From Calothrix sp. NIES-2098 (GTDB lineage: Bacteria; Cyanobacteriota; Cyanobacteriia; Cyanobacteriales; Nostocaceae): a stretch of 64,000 nucleotides of DNA. The position numbers and the translations under genes are program-made. Below the pieces are notes generated by a model, which searched no databases, had not been told where the DNA came from, and worked only from the letters and a program-made list of their open reading frames with translations. This document shows positions 8,380 through 17,169 of the stretch, one piece after another; position 1 is the first letter of the stretch, and every line of letters starts with the position of its first letter. The stretch is from the NCBI GenBank assembly GCA_002368175.1, contig AP018172.1, positions 7,071,001-7,135,000 on the forward strand. The letters run 5' to 3'.

Positions 8380-9105
8380 ATGCGTAGAAGAACAAGAAGT
8401 TTACCGATGAATGATACTTTTAGCATCTGGACTTCTTTCACGGATTTAATGTCTAATGCCTTTATGATTATTACATTGCTTTTATTATTAGTAATAGCTA
8501 GAAATTCAAAAAGTATTAATGATTCTCGTATATCAACTGGTGCAGATGATAAACCAACAATCATTGAACTGCCATCAGAAAAATATAATTTCGATTCGGG
8601 TAGTGCAGTTTTACCGCGTAATTTAAAAAGCGATATTAGTCAGAATGGACAGAATGGCATAATTTTAAAAGAGATTGAAAATAATATAAATAAAATTGAA
8701 AATAGTAATAAAAAAGTTGATGTTATAGAAGTCATTGGTCATACCGATGGTGAAGAAGTTGGTTTTTTGAAGTGTAGCGATCGCGTCGGTAGTAATTTGG
8801 ATACGAAACTAGAAGAAGTAGCTACTCGTAATAAAGATGTTTCTATTCTTTGTCCAGGTTCTAATGCTGATTTAGGTTTAATGCGAGCCTTAGCAGTAGT
8901 CAAAGAACTGCAAAATGTGCAACGTCAAAAAAAATCAGGACTTTTCAAACGGCTAAAGTTTAGAGCCTATTCTGCGGCACAACTACTTCTACCAGACGAT
9001 CAGGGATTTGCACTACCAGATAGAAACGACAATCCCAAACGTCGGCGGATTGAAATTCGCTTCGCCCAATTGGGACAGTATAAAACTCCAGGTAATAATC
9101 GCTAA
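8380..9105 (+). CDS. MotB/OmpA-like stator partner (ZorB-like)
   Basis: 241 residues. A short cytoplasmic N-terminus precedes one membrane helix at about 24-41. Asp22 in FTDLMSNAFMIITLLLLL sits where MotB-type proteins keep the proton-binding aspartate. A periplasmic OmpA-like peptidoglycan-binding domain fills the C-terminal half: IEVIGHTDGEEVG, NADLGLMRALAVVKEL and the terminal NPKRRRIEIRF. GGAGAG lies before the ATG. It is almost certainly co-transcribed with the MotA-like gene just upstream. Together they should form an ion-driven inner-membrane complex tethered to the cell wall. Length and layout resemble ZorB. Confidence 0.75.
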   Translation: MRRRTRSLPMNDTFSIWTSFTDLMSNAFMIITLLLLLVIARNSKSINDSRISTGADDKPTIIELPSEKYNFDSGSAVLPRNLKSDISQNGQNGIILKEIENNINKIENSNKKVDVIEVIGHTDGEEVGFLKCSDRVGSNLDTKLEEVATRNKDVSILCPGSNADLGLMRALAVVKELQNVQRQKKSGLFKRLKFRAYSAAQLLLPDDQGFALPDRNDNPKRRRIEIRFAQLGQYKTPGNNR

Positions 9106-9164
9106 TACAGTTTCACTTTACTTGGAGAATACATCTGAGAAGAAAGCATTCAATTAACCCAATA

Positions 9165-9461
9165 TTATTCATCTAGAGAACTCGATGTAATTTGCTGTGA
9201 ACCATGTATAACAGCAAGTACTTCAATTTGTTCGGGTTTAATATAATAAATAATTCTATATGAACCTTCAATCACTTCTCGAATTTGCTCGATTTCAAAT
9301 TCTGATACAGTTCGACCCGACAAAGGAAAATTAGCAATCTGTTGGGAACGTCTAGTTATAAGGTCAACAACCCTAGCCGCATACTGTGGAGAAGTTTGGG
9401 CAATATAAGTATAAATTGCTGAGAGATTTTCTACTGCTGTTTCTGTCCAGTAAACATTCAC
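9165..9461 (-). CDS. RelE/ParE-family toxin
   Basis: 98 residues with the ParE fold signature: WTETAVENLSAIYTYIAQ, then AARVVDLITRRSQQIANFPLSGR, and a C-terminal strand set with VIEGSYRIIYYI and VLAVIHGSQ. The family inhibits gyrase (ParE) or cleaves mRNA on ribosomes (RelE); which applies here cannot be read from sequence. Its ATG overlaps the stop of the antitoxin gene by four bases. The frame looks intact, unlike the VapC-like toxin 4 kb away. Confidence 0.85.
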   Translation of the reverse strand: MNVYWTETAVENLSAIYTYIAQTSPQYAARVVDLITRRSQQIANFPLSGRTVSEFEIEQIREVIEGSYRIIYYIKPEQIEVLAVIHGSQQITSSSLDE

Positions 9462-9646
9462 TCTGGCAGTCCAAATCTTTTCCGCACTTCTTGTACAGAA
9501 ATTAGATTACCAGCTTTGCTATCTGCTAGTCCAGCTTCCACAGTTTGTCGTACATAAATTTGGTACATCAAATCATCCCATGTGGAATTTTCTGGTAATC
9601 TATCAATTAATTTATGAGCTTCTTGTTTAATGTTGATATCTTTCAT
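9458..9646 (-). CDS. Antitoxin partner of the ParE-like toxin
   Basis: 62 residues, acidic, starting MKDINIKQEAHKLIDRLPEN. It matches the short antitoxins that commonly precede ParE-like toxins in cyanobacteria; WDDLMYQIYVRQTVEAGLAD is the typical central helix. Its stop overlaps the toxin ATG by four bases. No classical DNA-binding motif is obvious in the N-terminus. The pair lies directly downstream of the ZorB-like gene on the opposite strand. Confidence 0.8.
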   Translation of the reverse strand: MKDINIKQEAHKLIDRLPENSTWDDLMYQIYVRQTVEAGLADSKAGNLISVQEVRKRFGLPE

Positions 9647-9779
9647 CAGTATTTAACCAAATACTATTTGTGCAGCTTTGGATATATTGTAGATGCAAAA
9701 TAAGTGTGCTATATGGACTGTGTATATCTTTTAGGAAAGAGCCTTCTGCACTTCTATGACTGACAAAAATATGATTCAA

Positions 9780-9864
9780 CGGAGAGGGGGAGATTCGAAC
9801 TCCCGGAGGTTTTAGCCTCATCCGATTTCAAGTCGGACGCAATCGACCACTCTGCCACCTCTCC
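9780..9864 (-). tRNA. tRNA-Ser (anticodon TGA)
   Basis: 85-nt cloverleaf with a class II long variable arm. The acceptor stem GGAGAGG pairs with CCTCTCC, and G is the discriminator base. The anticodon loop CTTGAAA gives anticodon TGA (reads UCA/UCG). The T arm contains GTTCGAATC. CCA is not encoded. Confidence 0.95.
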
Positions 9865-9953
9865 AGTAAACTGTCTAGCTTTATGTGTACCTACTAGGCA
9901 AACGCTTTCCTAAGTTAGCACAAAAGCAGACAGATAATACTATATCTCATCAT

Positions 9954-10883
9954 CTACGCAGATTGCACTACTGGACGCGATCGCTCGTAAAAAATTTCCT
10001 CTGATACTATCTGGTAATCATTGCCCACCCAAACTAGGGAGACTTGCGACACTACACCCGCCTCTAGGGAGACTAGGGAAAAATTACGCTGCTTGTGGCT
10101 GTGGGTTTCTACTATCCTGGGTACACTAGCCGCATTCAAGTAAATTGTCCCTTCTGGGCTTTTCAGAACGGGCTTTCGCAGCGTCTTCTTAGTATGCCGT
10201 AGGCTATGGTGCATGTGTCCAAATGTCACCAGGGGAATGGTTTTACCAGCGTTGAGAGCCTGGGAAATCGCTTCGCCAAAATCTGGATCGCCAAAATCGC
10301 CGCCAATGGGGAGCCAGTCTTTGCCGCAGGGGTCTTCTGGGCGATCGCCTAATCCACTAGGCCCATTGTGTCCGAGAAAAATAATCGTGTCGTATGCAGC
10401 ACTTTTGACCGCAGCCATAATTTTATCTGCTGATTCTTCCAAATCCGTGACACCGTAACGTTCTTTGCAGATGTCAGCAAATCTCCACTCTGGCCCACCC
10501 CAAGTAAAAGGACGACCTCCAACTACAGTTAGATTCCAAGCCGGAAAATCTAGCTTGCTGTAACCGACATGGGCAGGCCCCAATAAATCGAGTTGTTCCT
10601 GTACCCAGTCTTCCTTGGTGCGGTCGTAGGGACACTTTTTCCGTCCCCATTCTGTGGCAGTGTACCAGGCATCATGGTTGCCCATCACGGCTGCTTTGGG
10701 AATGTCAACAGAAGCGATCGCTCTTACCACTTCCACCGACTCATTGCCAAAATCCCCCACAAACAGCACTAAGTCCACACCCAAATGCTTGAGTGCAATA
10801 CCATCTTCTACTTCCCATTGGTCGTGAACATCGCCAACTACTGCTATTTTGAGGTTTGTTGATTGTGTTATCTCACTGGTCAT
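9954..10883 (-). CDS. Metallophosphoesterase (calcineurin-like, TIGR04168-type)
   Basis: 309 residues from the ATG at 10883. All five metallophosphatase motifs are present in order: GDVHDQW, GDFGNES, GNHDAWY, GHNGPSG and GHMHHSL. These bind the dinuclear metal centre. An upstream in-frame start at 11018 would add about 45 residues of low-complexity sequence before the conserved strand LKIAVVGDVHD, so I reject it. The family is common in cyanobacteria and plastids; its substrate is unknown. It is divergent from nadA across 170 bp. Confidence 0.85.
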   Translation of the reverse strand: MTSEITQSTNLKIAVVGDVHDQWEVEDGIALKHLGVDLVLFVGDFGNESVEVVRAIASVDIPKAAVMGNHDAWYTATEWGRKKCPYDRTKEDWVQEQLDLLGPAHVGYSKLDFPAWNLTVVGGRPFTWGGPEWRFADICKERYGVTDLEESADKIMAAVKSAAYDTIIFLGHNGPSGLGDRPEDPCGKDWLPIGGDFGDPDFGEAISQALNAGKTIPLVTFGHMHHSLRHTKKTLRKPVLKSPEGTIYLNAASVPRIVETHSHKQRNFSLVSLEAGVVSQVSLVWVGNDYQIVSEEIFYERSRPVVQSA

Positions 10884-11053
10884 GCCACTGTCCTTGCCGT
10901 CTACTTCCAGGATAGGCAACTCAGCAGGATTTGGACACAAATTTGCAACATGAAGCTTTAACGATTTTTGGTAAAAACCACTATATTTTTTGGTAAAAAC
11001 TACTATAATTGAATCCACAGGTCAAATACTTGCAACCCTAAGCAACCCCTACT

Positions 11054-12028
11054 GTGTTCAACACTGCACTTGCTCAAAGAGAAACCACCCATCCGGGTGT
11101 ACTACCACTGGATTTATTTGCGGCGATTGAGAGTCTGAAAAAAGAACTCAACGCGGTGATTTTAGCGCATTACTATCAAGAGCCAGATATCCAGGATATT
11201 GCAGACTTTATTGGGGATTCATTACAACTAGCAAAAGCCGCAGCTAATACCAATGCAGATGCGATCGTCTTTGCTGGTGTTCACTTCATGGCAGAGACAG
11301 CAAAGATACTCAATCCTGACAAATTGGTATTGTTACCAGATTTGAACGCAGGCTGTTCCTTAGCAGACAGTTGTCCTGCGGAAGCGTTTGCAGCCTTTAA
11401 AGCCGCCCATCCCGATCATTTAGTAGTTTCTTATATCAACTGCTCTGCCGATATTAAAGCCATGAGCGATATTATCTGCACCAGTTCCAATGCTGTGAAA
11501 ATTGTGCAGCAAATACCGAAAGATCAGCCAATTATTTTTGCCCCCGATCGCAATTTGGGGCGCTACGTCATAGAACAAACCGGACGAGATTTGGTGCTAT
11601 GGGATGGTAGCTGCATCGTCCATGAAACCTTTTCAGAAAAGAAAATTGTCCAGTTAAAAATTACCCATCCCGAAGCAGAGGCGATCGCCCATCCAGAATG
11701 CGAAACTAGCATCTTGCGCCATGCTAACTATATCGGCTCTACAGCAGCGTTACTCAATTATTGTCAAAAAAGTTCTGCACAAGAATTTATTGTAGCTACA
11801 GAGCCAGGTATTATTCACCAAATGCAAAAACTAGCTCCTCAAAAGCGGTTTATTCCTGCGCCACCAATCAATAACTGTAATTGCAATGAATGTCCGTTTA
11901 TGCGGTTAAATACCTTAGAAAAAGTTTATTGGGCAATGAAAAATCGGACTCCTGAAATCACCATGTCTGAAGAGATTCGATTAGCCGCTTTGCGTCCAAT
12001 GCAACGGATGTTAGAAATGAGTGTTTAG
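11054..12028 (+). CDS. nadA: Quinolinate synthase A
   Basis: Makes quinolinate from iminoaspartate and dihydroxyacetone phosphate in de novo NAD synthesis. 324 residues; the start codon is GTG. The three 4Fe-4S ligands are readable: Cys101 (NAGCSLADSCP), Cys187 (DGSCIVHE), and a Cys at 275-280 in NCNCNECPFM, most likely Cys280. Substrate-binding segments AHYYQEPDIQDIADF and VSYINCSADIKA are conserved. No nadB or nadC is adjacent. A clear intrinsic terminator follows the stop. Confidence 0.95.
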   Translation: MFNTALAQRETTHPGVLPLDLFAAIESLKKELNAVILAHYYQEPDIQDIADFIGDSLQLAKAAANTNADAIVFAGVHFMAETAKILNPDKLVLLPDLNAGCSLADSCPAEAFAAFKAAHPDHLVVSYINCSADIKAMSDIICTSSNAVKIVQQIPKDQPIIFAPDRNLGRYVIEQTGRDLVLWDGSCIVHETFSEKKIVQLKITHPEAEAIAHPECETSILRHANYIGSTAALLNYCQKSSAQEFIVATEPGIIHQMQKLAPQKRFIPAPPINNCNCNECPFMRLNTLEKVYWAMKNRTPEITMSEEIRLAALRPMQRMLEMSV

Positions 12029-12056
12029 TTAAATTAATCAATTAGATTTTTATATT

Positions 12057-12097
12057 ATGTAGAGACATGATTCTATTGTGTCTCTACATATTTTTTT
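12057..12097 (+). terminator. Intrinsic terminator of nadA
   Basis: ATGTAGAGACA pairs perfectly with TGTCTCTACAT (11 bp) and ATTTTTTT follows. It begins 28 bases after the nadA stop. Confidence 0.9.
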
Positions 12098-12240
12098 GCT
12101 GCGAAAGAGATTGGATTATAAGCACTAGTCTTGTGTTTAGCTTCGTTTAAGCTACTCTATTTTATGAAACTCATTGTTAAAACTCTAAACAACATGGGAA
12201 TCATAGTAAAAAGATAATGTGGTAAATAACACACCCATCT

Positions 12241-13149
12241 ATGGCCATAGCAGACCATATTTACATTGAGTGCGATTTCATCGGCGTTGTGCCATATACT
12301 CACCACGGTATTGATTGTGGTGATGGAACTGTAATTCATTACTCAGACCGTTGTATTAGGAGAGATTCAATACAAGAGTTTAGCCAAGGTAAAAAGATTT
12401 ATAAAGAACACTACGATGATTGTGATTCTCCAGACATTGTCATATTACGTGCAGAAAGCAGATTAGGAGAATGCGAGTATAAGCTATTTTCTAATAACTG
12501 TGAACACTTTGCAAGCTGGTGTAAAACCGGGTTTGAGGAGCCTAAACAAATGAAACCAATACTTGGCTTGTTAGATTTTTTCAATTGGAGGATACAAGAT
12601 GCAGAACGGCAAAATTTTCAAAAATTACTTAGCAAGAATAACGAAATTATTGAGAAATTAAATTCTCAATTAAAACAACAAGAAAAGGCACAACTTAAAA
12701 GCTCGCAAGAACAAGCTCTAATTACAGATAAATTTGATTATCGAATACTACAAAATTTGCTTCAAGAAGGTTATTGGCAAGAAGCTGATGAACTCACATT
12801 ATATGCAATGCTCAAAATCTCCAGCAGAGAGAATGATAGATATTTTCGACCAACTGATATTTCTAACTTCTCCCGCGAACATCTATTAATTATTGATAAA
12901 TTATGGCAGGAATACAGCAGTAATTTATTCGGCTTCACTGCACAAAAAGAAATTTATCAAAATTTAGGAGGAAACCAAAATTACCAACACGAAATTTGGG
13001 AGAAGTTTAGTGAAAAGGTAGGTTGGCGCAGAAATGAAGTTCCGCTATCATACGAGCAACTCACTTTTAGTAGAAACGCAGTTAAAGGACATCTACCTCA
13101 TGGTAAAAAAATTGGATCTGAAGTAATAGGATTTTTGACAATTATTTAG
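12241..13149 (+). CDS. LRAT-domain / GUN4-domain fusion protein
   Basis: 302 residues with two recognisable domains. Residues 1-110 look like an LRAT (NlpC/P60-related) domain, with His21/His22 in YTHHGIDCGDG, His33 in TVIHY, and the nucleophile Cys87 in SNNCEHFASWC. LRAT-family enzymes are cysteine acyltransferases or hydrolases acting on lipids or peptides. A short coiled-coil linker covers about 125-165. Residues 170-285 match GUN4: YRILQNLLQEGYWQEADELT, DISNFSREHLLIIDKLWQEY, NLFGFTAQKEIY and EKVGWRRNE. GUN4 binds porphyrins and activates magnesium chelatase, but many cyanobacterial GUN4-like modules are fused to signalling domains. The combination with LRAT is unusual. Confidence 0.8.
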   Translation: MAIADHIYIECDFIGVVPYTHHGIDCGDGTVIHYSDRCIRRDSIQEFSQGKKIYKEHYDDCDSPDIVILRAESRLGECEYKLFSNNCEHFASWCKTGFEEPKQMKPILGLLDFFNWRIQDAERQNFQKLLSKNNEIIEKLNSQLKQQEKAQLKSSQEQALITDKFDYRILQNLLQEGYWQEADELTLYAMLKISSRENDRYFRPTDISNFSREHLLIIDKLWQEYSSNLFGFTAQKEIYQNLGGNQNYQHEIWEKFSEKVGWRRNEVPLSYEQLTFSRNAVKGHLPHGKKIGSEVIGFLTII

Positions 13150-13221
13150 CTTAATGTTGTCAATAATTAAAGGTGCTTTAATCCGTATGCTTGTTATTTA
13201 TGCAAAGTGCAATCGCATCTC

Positions 13222-13386
13222 TTAAAGTAACTGCTTAACTTCCGCAAATGATACAGTCGGCTCAAAGACTCGCTCTTTGGCAATTAAACTATCATAAATA
13301 TCTTCCCAAATTTCACCGTGTTCTTCCAAATCTAGTAAAACTGCGGTTTTGTTACCCTGTTCATCGATTAAAAATTGAACCGTCAA
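13222..13386 (-). CDS. Small acidic protein, cyanobacterial antitoxin-like (54 aa)
   Basis: Short acidic protein with the pattern TVQFLIDEQGNKTAVLLDLE followed by an acidic helix (EIWEDIYDSLIAKE) and SFAEVKQLL. Proteins of this shape commonly act as antitoxins or orphan partners in cyanobacteria, but I cannot name the family. The likely start is TTG at 13386; a GTG at 13410 in the same frame is also possible. Directly upstream in the same frame lies a second, degenerate copy of the first half. Confidence 0.5.
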   Translation of the reverse strand: MTVQFLIDEQGNKTAVLLDLEEHGEIWEDIYDSLIAKERVFEPTVSFAEVKQLL

Positions 13387-13503
13387 CGGTATTTCTATCT
13401 CTTCTTCCACCGCTGTCCACGGTTCGCCATGTTCCTTTAAATCTATGAGTACAGCAGTATTGTTACCAAGGAAATTCTTGAGAAATTGGATACGTGAAAT
13501 TTA
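13387..13503 (-). repeat. Degenerate upstream copy of the small acidic gene
   Basis: Read on the minus strand in the same frame as the gene at 13222-13386, this stretch encodes IQFLKNFLGNNTAVLIDLKE then HGEPWTAVEEE. It is clearly related to the downstream VQFLIDEQGNKTAVLLDLEE. There is a stop codon at 13501-13503 and no good start, so it looks like a partial tandem duplication, now a relic. The remaining 250 bp to 13755 contain no convincing gene. Confidence 0.6.
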
Positions 13504-13755
13504 TGTTTCTAATCCGGAAACAGCTTGATTGTGATTCTCGGTCAAATCCTGAGTAGGCTGCATAGTATCCTGCAAGTCAAAGATATTCCTAAAAGCTATC
13601 TTACCTCTGAAATTTGTTGCTTGATTCAGAAGAAAGCGATCGCTATTTTTTCTAATACTTTGTCTAGCTACAGCAACTTTCTCTGCGCTCTCTGCGCCTC
13701 TGTGGTTTGATTATGATAGATGGGGAGCTTTAATCCCCATCTTTATTTAATTCCA

Positions 13756-15009
13756 TTACTGACCCTTCTGAGCTTTTGATTTTGCCGCCTCACTAAACTG
13801 CTTATATAGTTGAACGCGGCTTTTCGCTTCTGCATAGCGACTATGATTGGTTGGCACCTGACTCATTAAATCTGAAGCCTCTTGCCACTTCGCAGCTAAA
13901 GCTGACCATTGATCTGAAGTTGTGGCTGTTTTCCCAGATGCAGAAGTTTGATTAGCAATTCGCACTGCGGCTGCAAATGGGTCATCCGTTGGAGTAGAAG
14001 CAGTTTTGGTTACAGGCGGTGGAGGAGATGCTTCTGGCTTGTTCGCTGACGATTTAGAAGCAGCTGCATATTTTTTATATAGTTGAATGCGCGTTTTAGC
14101 TTCAGGATAGCGGCTGTGGTTTGGCGACACCTGGCTCATTAAATCTGAAGCTTGCTCCCACTTACTAGCTAGCTCTAACTTCTGCTGTGAAGTTGTGGCT
14201 GTTTTACCCAATGCAGAAGCCTCGTTAGCAATCCGCACGGCGGCCGCGAATGGGTCATTAGCTGTCTGAGAAATATTGTTATTAGTAGGAATCGATGCTT
14301 GCAGTTTTACATCTGAAGATTTAGACGTTTCTGCGAAAATTGAGTTTTCCTGTTTACCGTCCAACCATGTGTAAGCGCACCAAACCAGCAAAAGAAAGGG
14401 TAAGGATAAACCAGAGACTTTGAGTAGCCCGATGAGAAAGGAACGATTTGGTATATTTTTACTCAGCAGTCTATTTTGACTCTTGTTCCGATTTCTTCTT
14501 CTAAAAACTACAGCTCGCAAAGAATTAGGCTTAGGTAAACTTACCTGAGCTAGCTCTGTCTTTGACTCTTTGAAGTTTTGCAAATCGTTAATTAATTGCT
14601 GAATCATACTTGGTTGAGGTAAAGTAATTTCCTCTGACCAAAGCAATTGATTATCGCGATCGCGGTAAATTTCCGTCAACCAAAGTAATTGCTGTTCGCG
14701 AACAATGCGACTGTTAATATTCACCCGCCGAATATTGCGTGGTGCAATAGACTCTAGGATTTGCCTGATTTTTTGGACTATAGTAGATTGCTCTAGTTGA
14801 TCTACTGTATGTGCCTCACAGAGAAGTTGTAAGACACCATCCGAAAAAATCGCTCTGGTTCTCACGCCAGATTCCACTAGTTTTTCGTTCAATATTTGAA
14901 TGATCGCGGCAACGCTACCTTGGTGTGCTTGCCAAGCGATATCGTTTATTCGATCTGCCATTTGTGATTTAGTGATAAATTTGCCACCCTGATTTGTTAA
15001 CGTACTCAT
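13756..15009 (-). CDS. Single-pass membrane protein with two C-terminal repeat units
   Basis: 417 residues from the ATG at 15009; an upstream ATG at 15090 is possible. The N-terminal 130 residues (ITKSQMADRINDIAWQAHQG, TRAIFSDGVLQLLCEA, IAPRNIRRVNINSRI) form a domain I have seen in other cyanobacterial membrane proteins but cannot name. One membrane helix (LPFLLLVWCAYTWL) follows. Beyond it are two units of about 75 residues, each starting DPFAAAVRIAN and ending with a segment like RIQLYKKY or RVQLYKQF, joined by a proline-rich linker. The repeats probably lie outside the cytoplasm. Function unknown. Confidence 0.7.
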   Translation of the reverse strand: MSTLTNQGGKFITKSQMADRINDIAWQAHQGSVAAIIQILNEKLVESGVRTRAIFSDGVLQLLCEAHTVDQLEQSTIVQKIRQILESIAPRNIRRVNINSRIVREQQLLWLTEIYRDRDNQLLWSEEITLPQPSMIQQLINDLQNFKESKTELAQVSLPKPNSLRAVVFRRRNRNKSQNRLLSKNIPNRSFLIGLLKVSGLSLPFLLLVWCAYTWLDGKQENSIFAETSKSSDVKLQASIPTNNNISQTANDPFAAAVRIANEASALGKTATTSQQKLELASKWEQASDLMSQVSPNHSRYPEAKTRIQLYKKYAAASKSSANKPEASPPPPVTKTASTPTDDPFAAAVRIANQTSASGKTATTSDQWSALAAKWQEASDLMSQVPTNHSRYAEAKSRVQLYKQFSEAAKSKAQKGQ

Positions 15010-15645
15010 TTTATGTATTTGGGCTAGTATGTTTATGCCAAACTTCGCCTCGTTTTTGATTTTATGTGTAAAGTTACAAGGTTGACACATGAAATCTTAA
15101 AAATAAGGACGAAATTCTATCTTTAGGCAGAAGGCTTAATCTGCATCAGTTAGTTTAGTCTTCATTTCAGGTAATTGTCCACTCGTTTTGTGTGGATTAT
15201 TACCTGTTTGAATACATGATATTTGCTGGTTATCATACAGCGAAAAATGGTTTTTTGGAGCGATCGCTGTTTGCGTAATTATACTAAATTTTTATGTAAA
15301 TAAACATAAATTACTCTGGGTTAATACTGAGGGAAGCTGGCATACTCTTCTATCTTAGCGATCGCCACAAGAGTTTCTGGCTATCGATCGGCTTAAGTAG
15401 AAAGGTGTAAATAAACATAACTATATTACGAAAAGTAAATTTAACTAAAACCCTCTGCCTTGCCATAAGGCTTGTATACTGACAGCGATCGCACTAATCT
15501 CTAAAAACTCATTAATTCGCTGTCTAGATTACTTTAAAAATTTTTCTCTAACTTCCTAATTTAATATTGGAAAACTGTAGATTTTAATGCAGCTAACCTG
15601 ACTCAACAAGCGAAAATCCGAGGGTGGCAAACCCACCCCTAAGAC
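15010..15645. other. Intergenic stretch without a gene
   Basis: 636 bp, AT-rich, with no credible reading frame. A 14-base direct repeat GTAAATAAACATAA occurs near 15296 and again near 15408. Several HIP1 or partial HIP1 sites are present. No terminator or known RNA was recognised. Confidence 0.5.
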
Positions 15646-16716
15646 CTACTTCCGTTCTGGATGCCCTGTTTCTTCTACTGTATGAACACCCATTTGGTTA
15701 ATAACTGCAATCATCTGATATAAGCGTCCTAAATCGCGTTGATTGAAGTACAAAACAAGCCGGGGTAATCCAACTGTTTCATCTTGACCTTCTTGAGATA
15801 GTGCCTGACTTCTTTCAATTTTTCCTTTAACAAGAATGTCGCTAAAGTCAGCATTGAGTTTTTCTACCTCAGCATTTGATAAATCTGTCGTTAGCCGAAT
15901 GACCAACTGGTCGCCTACGTAACGGCTAGAGTGATAAACCTGGTAAAACCTGGTAATAGCATTACAAGCTACCTCCAGGTTGTCTGTAACCGTGTAAAGA
16001 CTGGGGTCATCGGGACTAACAAGACCTGTTTTCACCAGTTGTTCATTGATGTATGTACTCCAAGACCGCCAGTAATCTCCACCAGGGCGATCGATTAAAA
16101 CTACAGGGACTGGGCCAAATTTACCAGTCTGGCTCAATGTCATGCATTCAAAAGCTTCATCTTGAGTGCCAAAACCACCAGGAAATAAAGCTACAGCATC
16201 GCTCTCTTTTAAGAGAAATAGTTTGCGCGTGAAAAAATACTTAAAATTAATCAGCTTTGAATCACCCTCAATAAAAGGGTTCGCCTGTTGTTCAAAGGGT
16301 AATTGAATATTTAAACCAAAAGAATTTTCTCGCCCTGCACCTTCATGACCAGCTTGCATGATCCCACCACCACCGCCTGTCATCACCATAAATCCCAACT
16401 GAGCCACAGCCCGAGCAAACTGCACTGCCATGTGATACTCTGGGGTTTCTGGCGCTAGGCGAGCCGAACCAAAAATAGTTACTTTGCGGACGTGTCGGTA
16501 GGCATAAAAGAGTTTAAAACCCCTTTCCATGTCTGCTAAAGCAGCCGACAAGATTTTCCAATCAAGACGCTCAATGTCACTATCAGCTAGATGCACTATC
16601 GTAGCAAGTGCCTGTTTGATGAATTGCTGATTTTTTAAAGTCGGTAAACGATCGATTAATTCAGCGATGTCCGCCTGTAGAGACTCTAATGTATCAAACG
16701 ACGCAGATGAAGTCAT
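15646..16716 (-). CDS. LOG-family Rossmann protein (lysine-decarboxylase-like)
   Basis: 356 residues from the ATG at 16716; a GTG 15 bases upstream is possible. The central region is a LOG/TIGR00730-like Rossmann domain, with VTIFGSARLAPETPEY, VMTGGGGGIMQAGHEGAG and the phosphoribohydrolase-type motif PGGFGTQDEAFE. LOG enzymes release cytokinin-type bases from their ribotides. Cyanobacterial versions with an N-terminal helical extension and a C-terminal extra domain, as here (about 90 and 110 residues), are of uncertain substrate. Previously such proteins were misnamed lysine decarboxylases. Confidence 0.85.
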   Translation of the reverse strand: MTSSASFDTLESLQADIAELIDRLPTLKNQQFIKQALATIVHLADSDIERLDWKILSAALADMERGFKLFYAYRHVRKVTIFGSARLAPETPEYHMAVQFARAVAQLGFMVMTGGGGGIMQAGHEGAGRENSFGLNIQLPFEQQANPFIEGDSKLINFKYFFTRKLFLLKESDAVALFPGGFGTQDEAFECMTLSQTGKFGPVPVVLIDRPGGDYWRSWSTYINEQLVKTGLVSPDDPSLYTVTDNLEVACNAITRFYQVYHSSRYVGDQLVIRLTTDLSNAEVEKLNADFSDILVKGKIERSQALSQEGQDETVGLPRLVLYFNQRDLGRLYQMIAVINQMGVHTVEETGHPERK

Positions 16717-17169
16717 GATAACTGCTGGCACAATGGCATTATATTTTATCTAATTTTCGAGTGCTATGTATCAACTGTTGCATCGTTAGTCGATCGCCAA
16801 CAGTTTTTCTATCTCGACCGACTACGCGATCGCAGTAAAAAGCACCTTTGGTTAATTATCAACCAAGGTGCTGCTATAGCTTTGCGGAATTCAAAATTCA
16901 AAAAGTTGATAAATAAAGCTTTTTGTGTATTTTGTAAACGCGTAGCAGTTTCATGCAGGCTATGGTAGCTTGATTTCCATTGCCCTATCTTAAGGATGTC
17001 CTCAACAGGAATAACAAAATTAATTTAGCTGTCGTAATCTCTAAAGATTTACCACGATAAAAAGTTTTATTGAGACGCGAGATTCGCGCCTCTCAAACTT
17101 GTTTACAAATATTGACCTAAAAACTAGAGAAAATGGAAAAATCAGAAGGATCTGACGAGCAATTGAGAT
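16717..17169. other. Intergenic stretch with a terminator and a short palindrome
   Basis: 453 bp with no gene. It contains the minus-strand terminator at 16836-16872. It also has an imperfect palindrome near 17072-17094 (GAGACGCGA then TCGCGCCTCTC) of the kind scattered through Nostocales genomes. Confidence 0.5.
16836..16872 (-). terminator. Intrinsic terminator, minus strand
   Basis: On the minus strand AGCACCTTGGTT pairs with AACCAAAGGTGCT (one bulged base) and TTTTTACTG follows. It lies about 300 bp beyond the trxA stop and may end that transcript, leaving a long 3' tail. Confidence 0.7.

Noticed and set aside
5726..9646. Complete Zorya system
   Set aside because: Only A and B-like genes are present; no helicase or nuclease effector gene was found on either side.
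10884..11018. N-terminal extension of the metallophosphoesterase
   Set aside because: Not conserved in character; the family fold begins at the strand just after the ATG at 10883.
13525..13710. Open frame of 61 codons on the plus strand
   Set aside because: Its end reads through a common non-coding Nostocales repeat (CTCTGCGCTCTCTGCGCCTC) and it has no motif or ribosome site.
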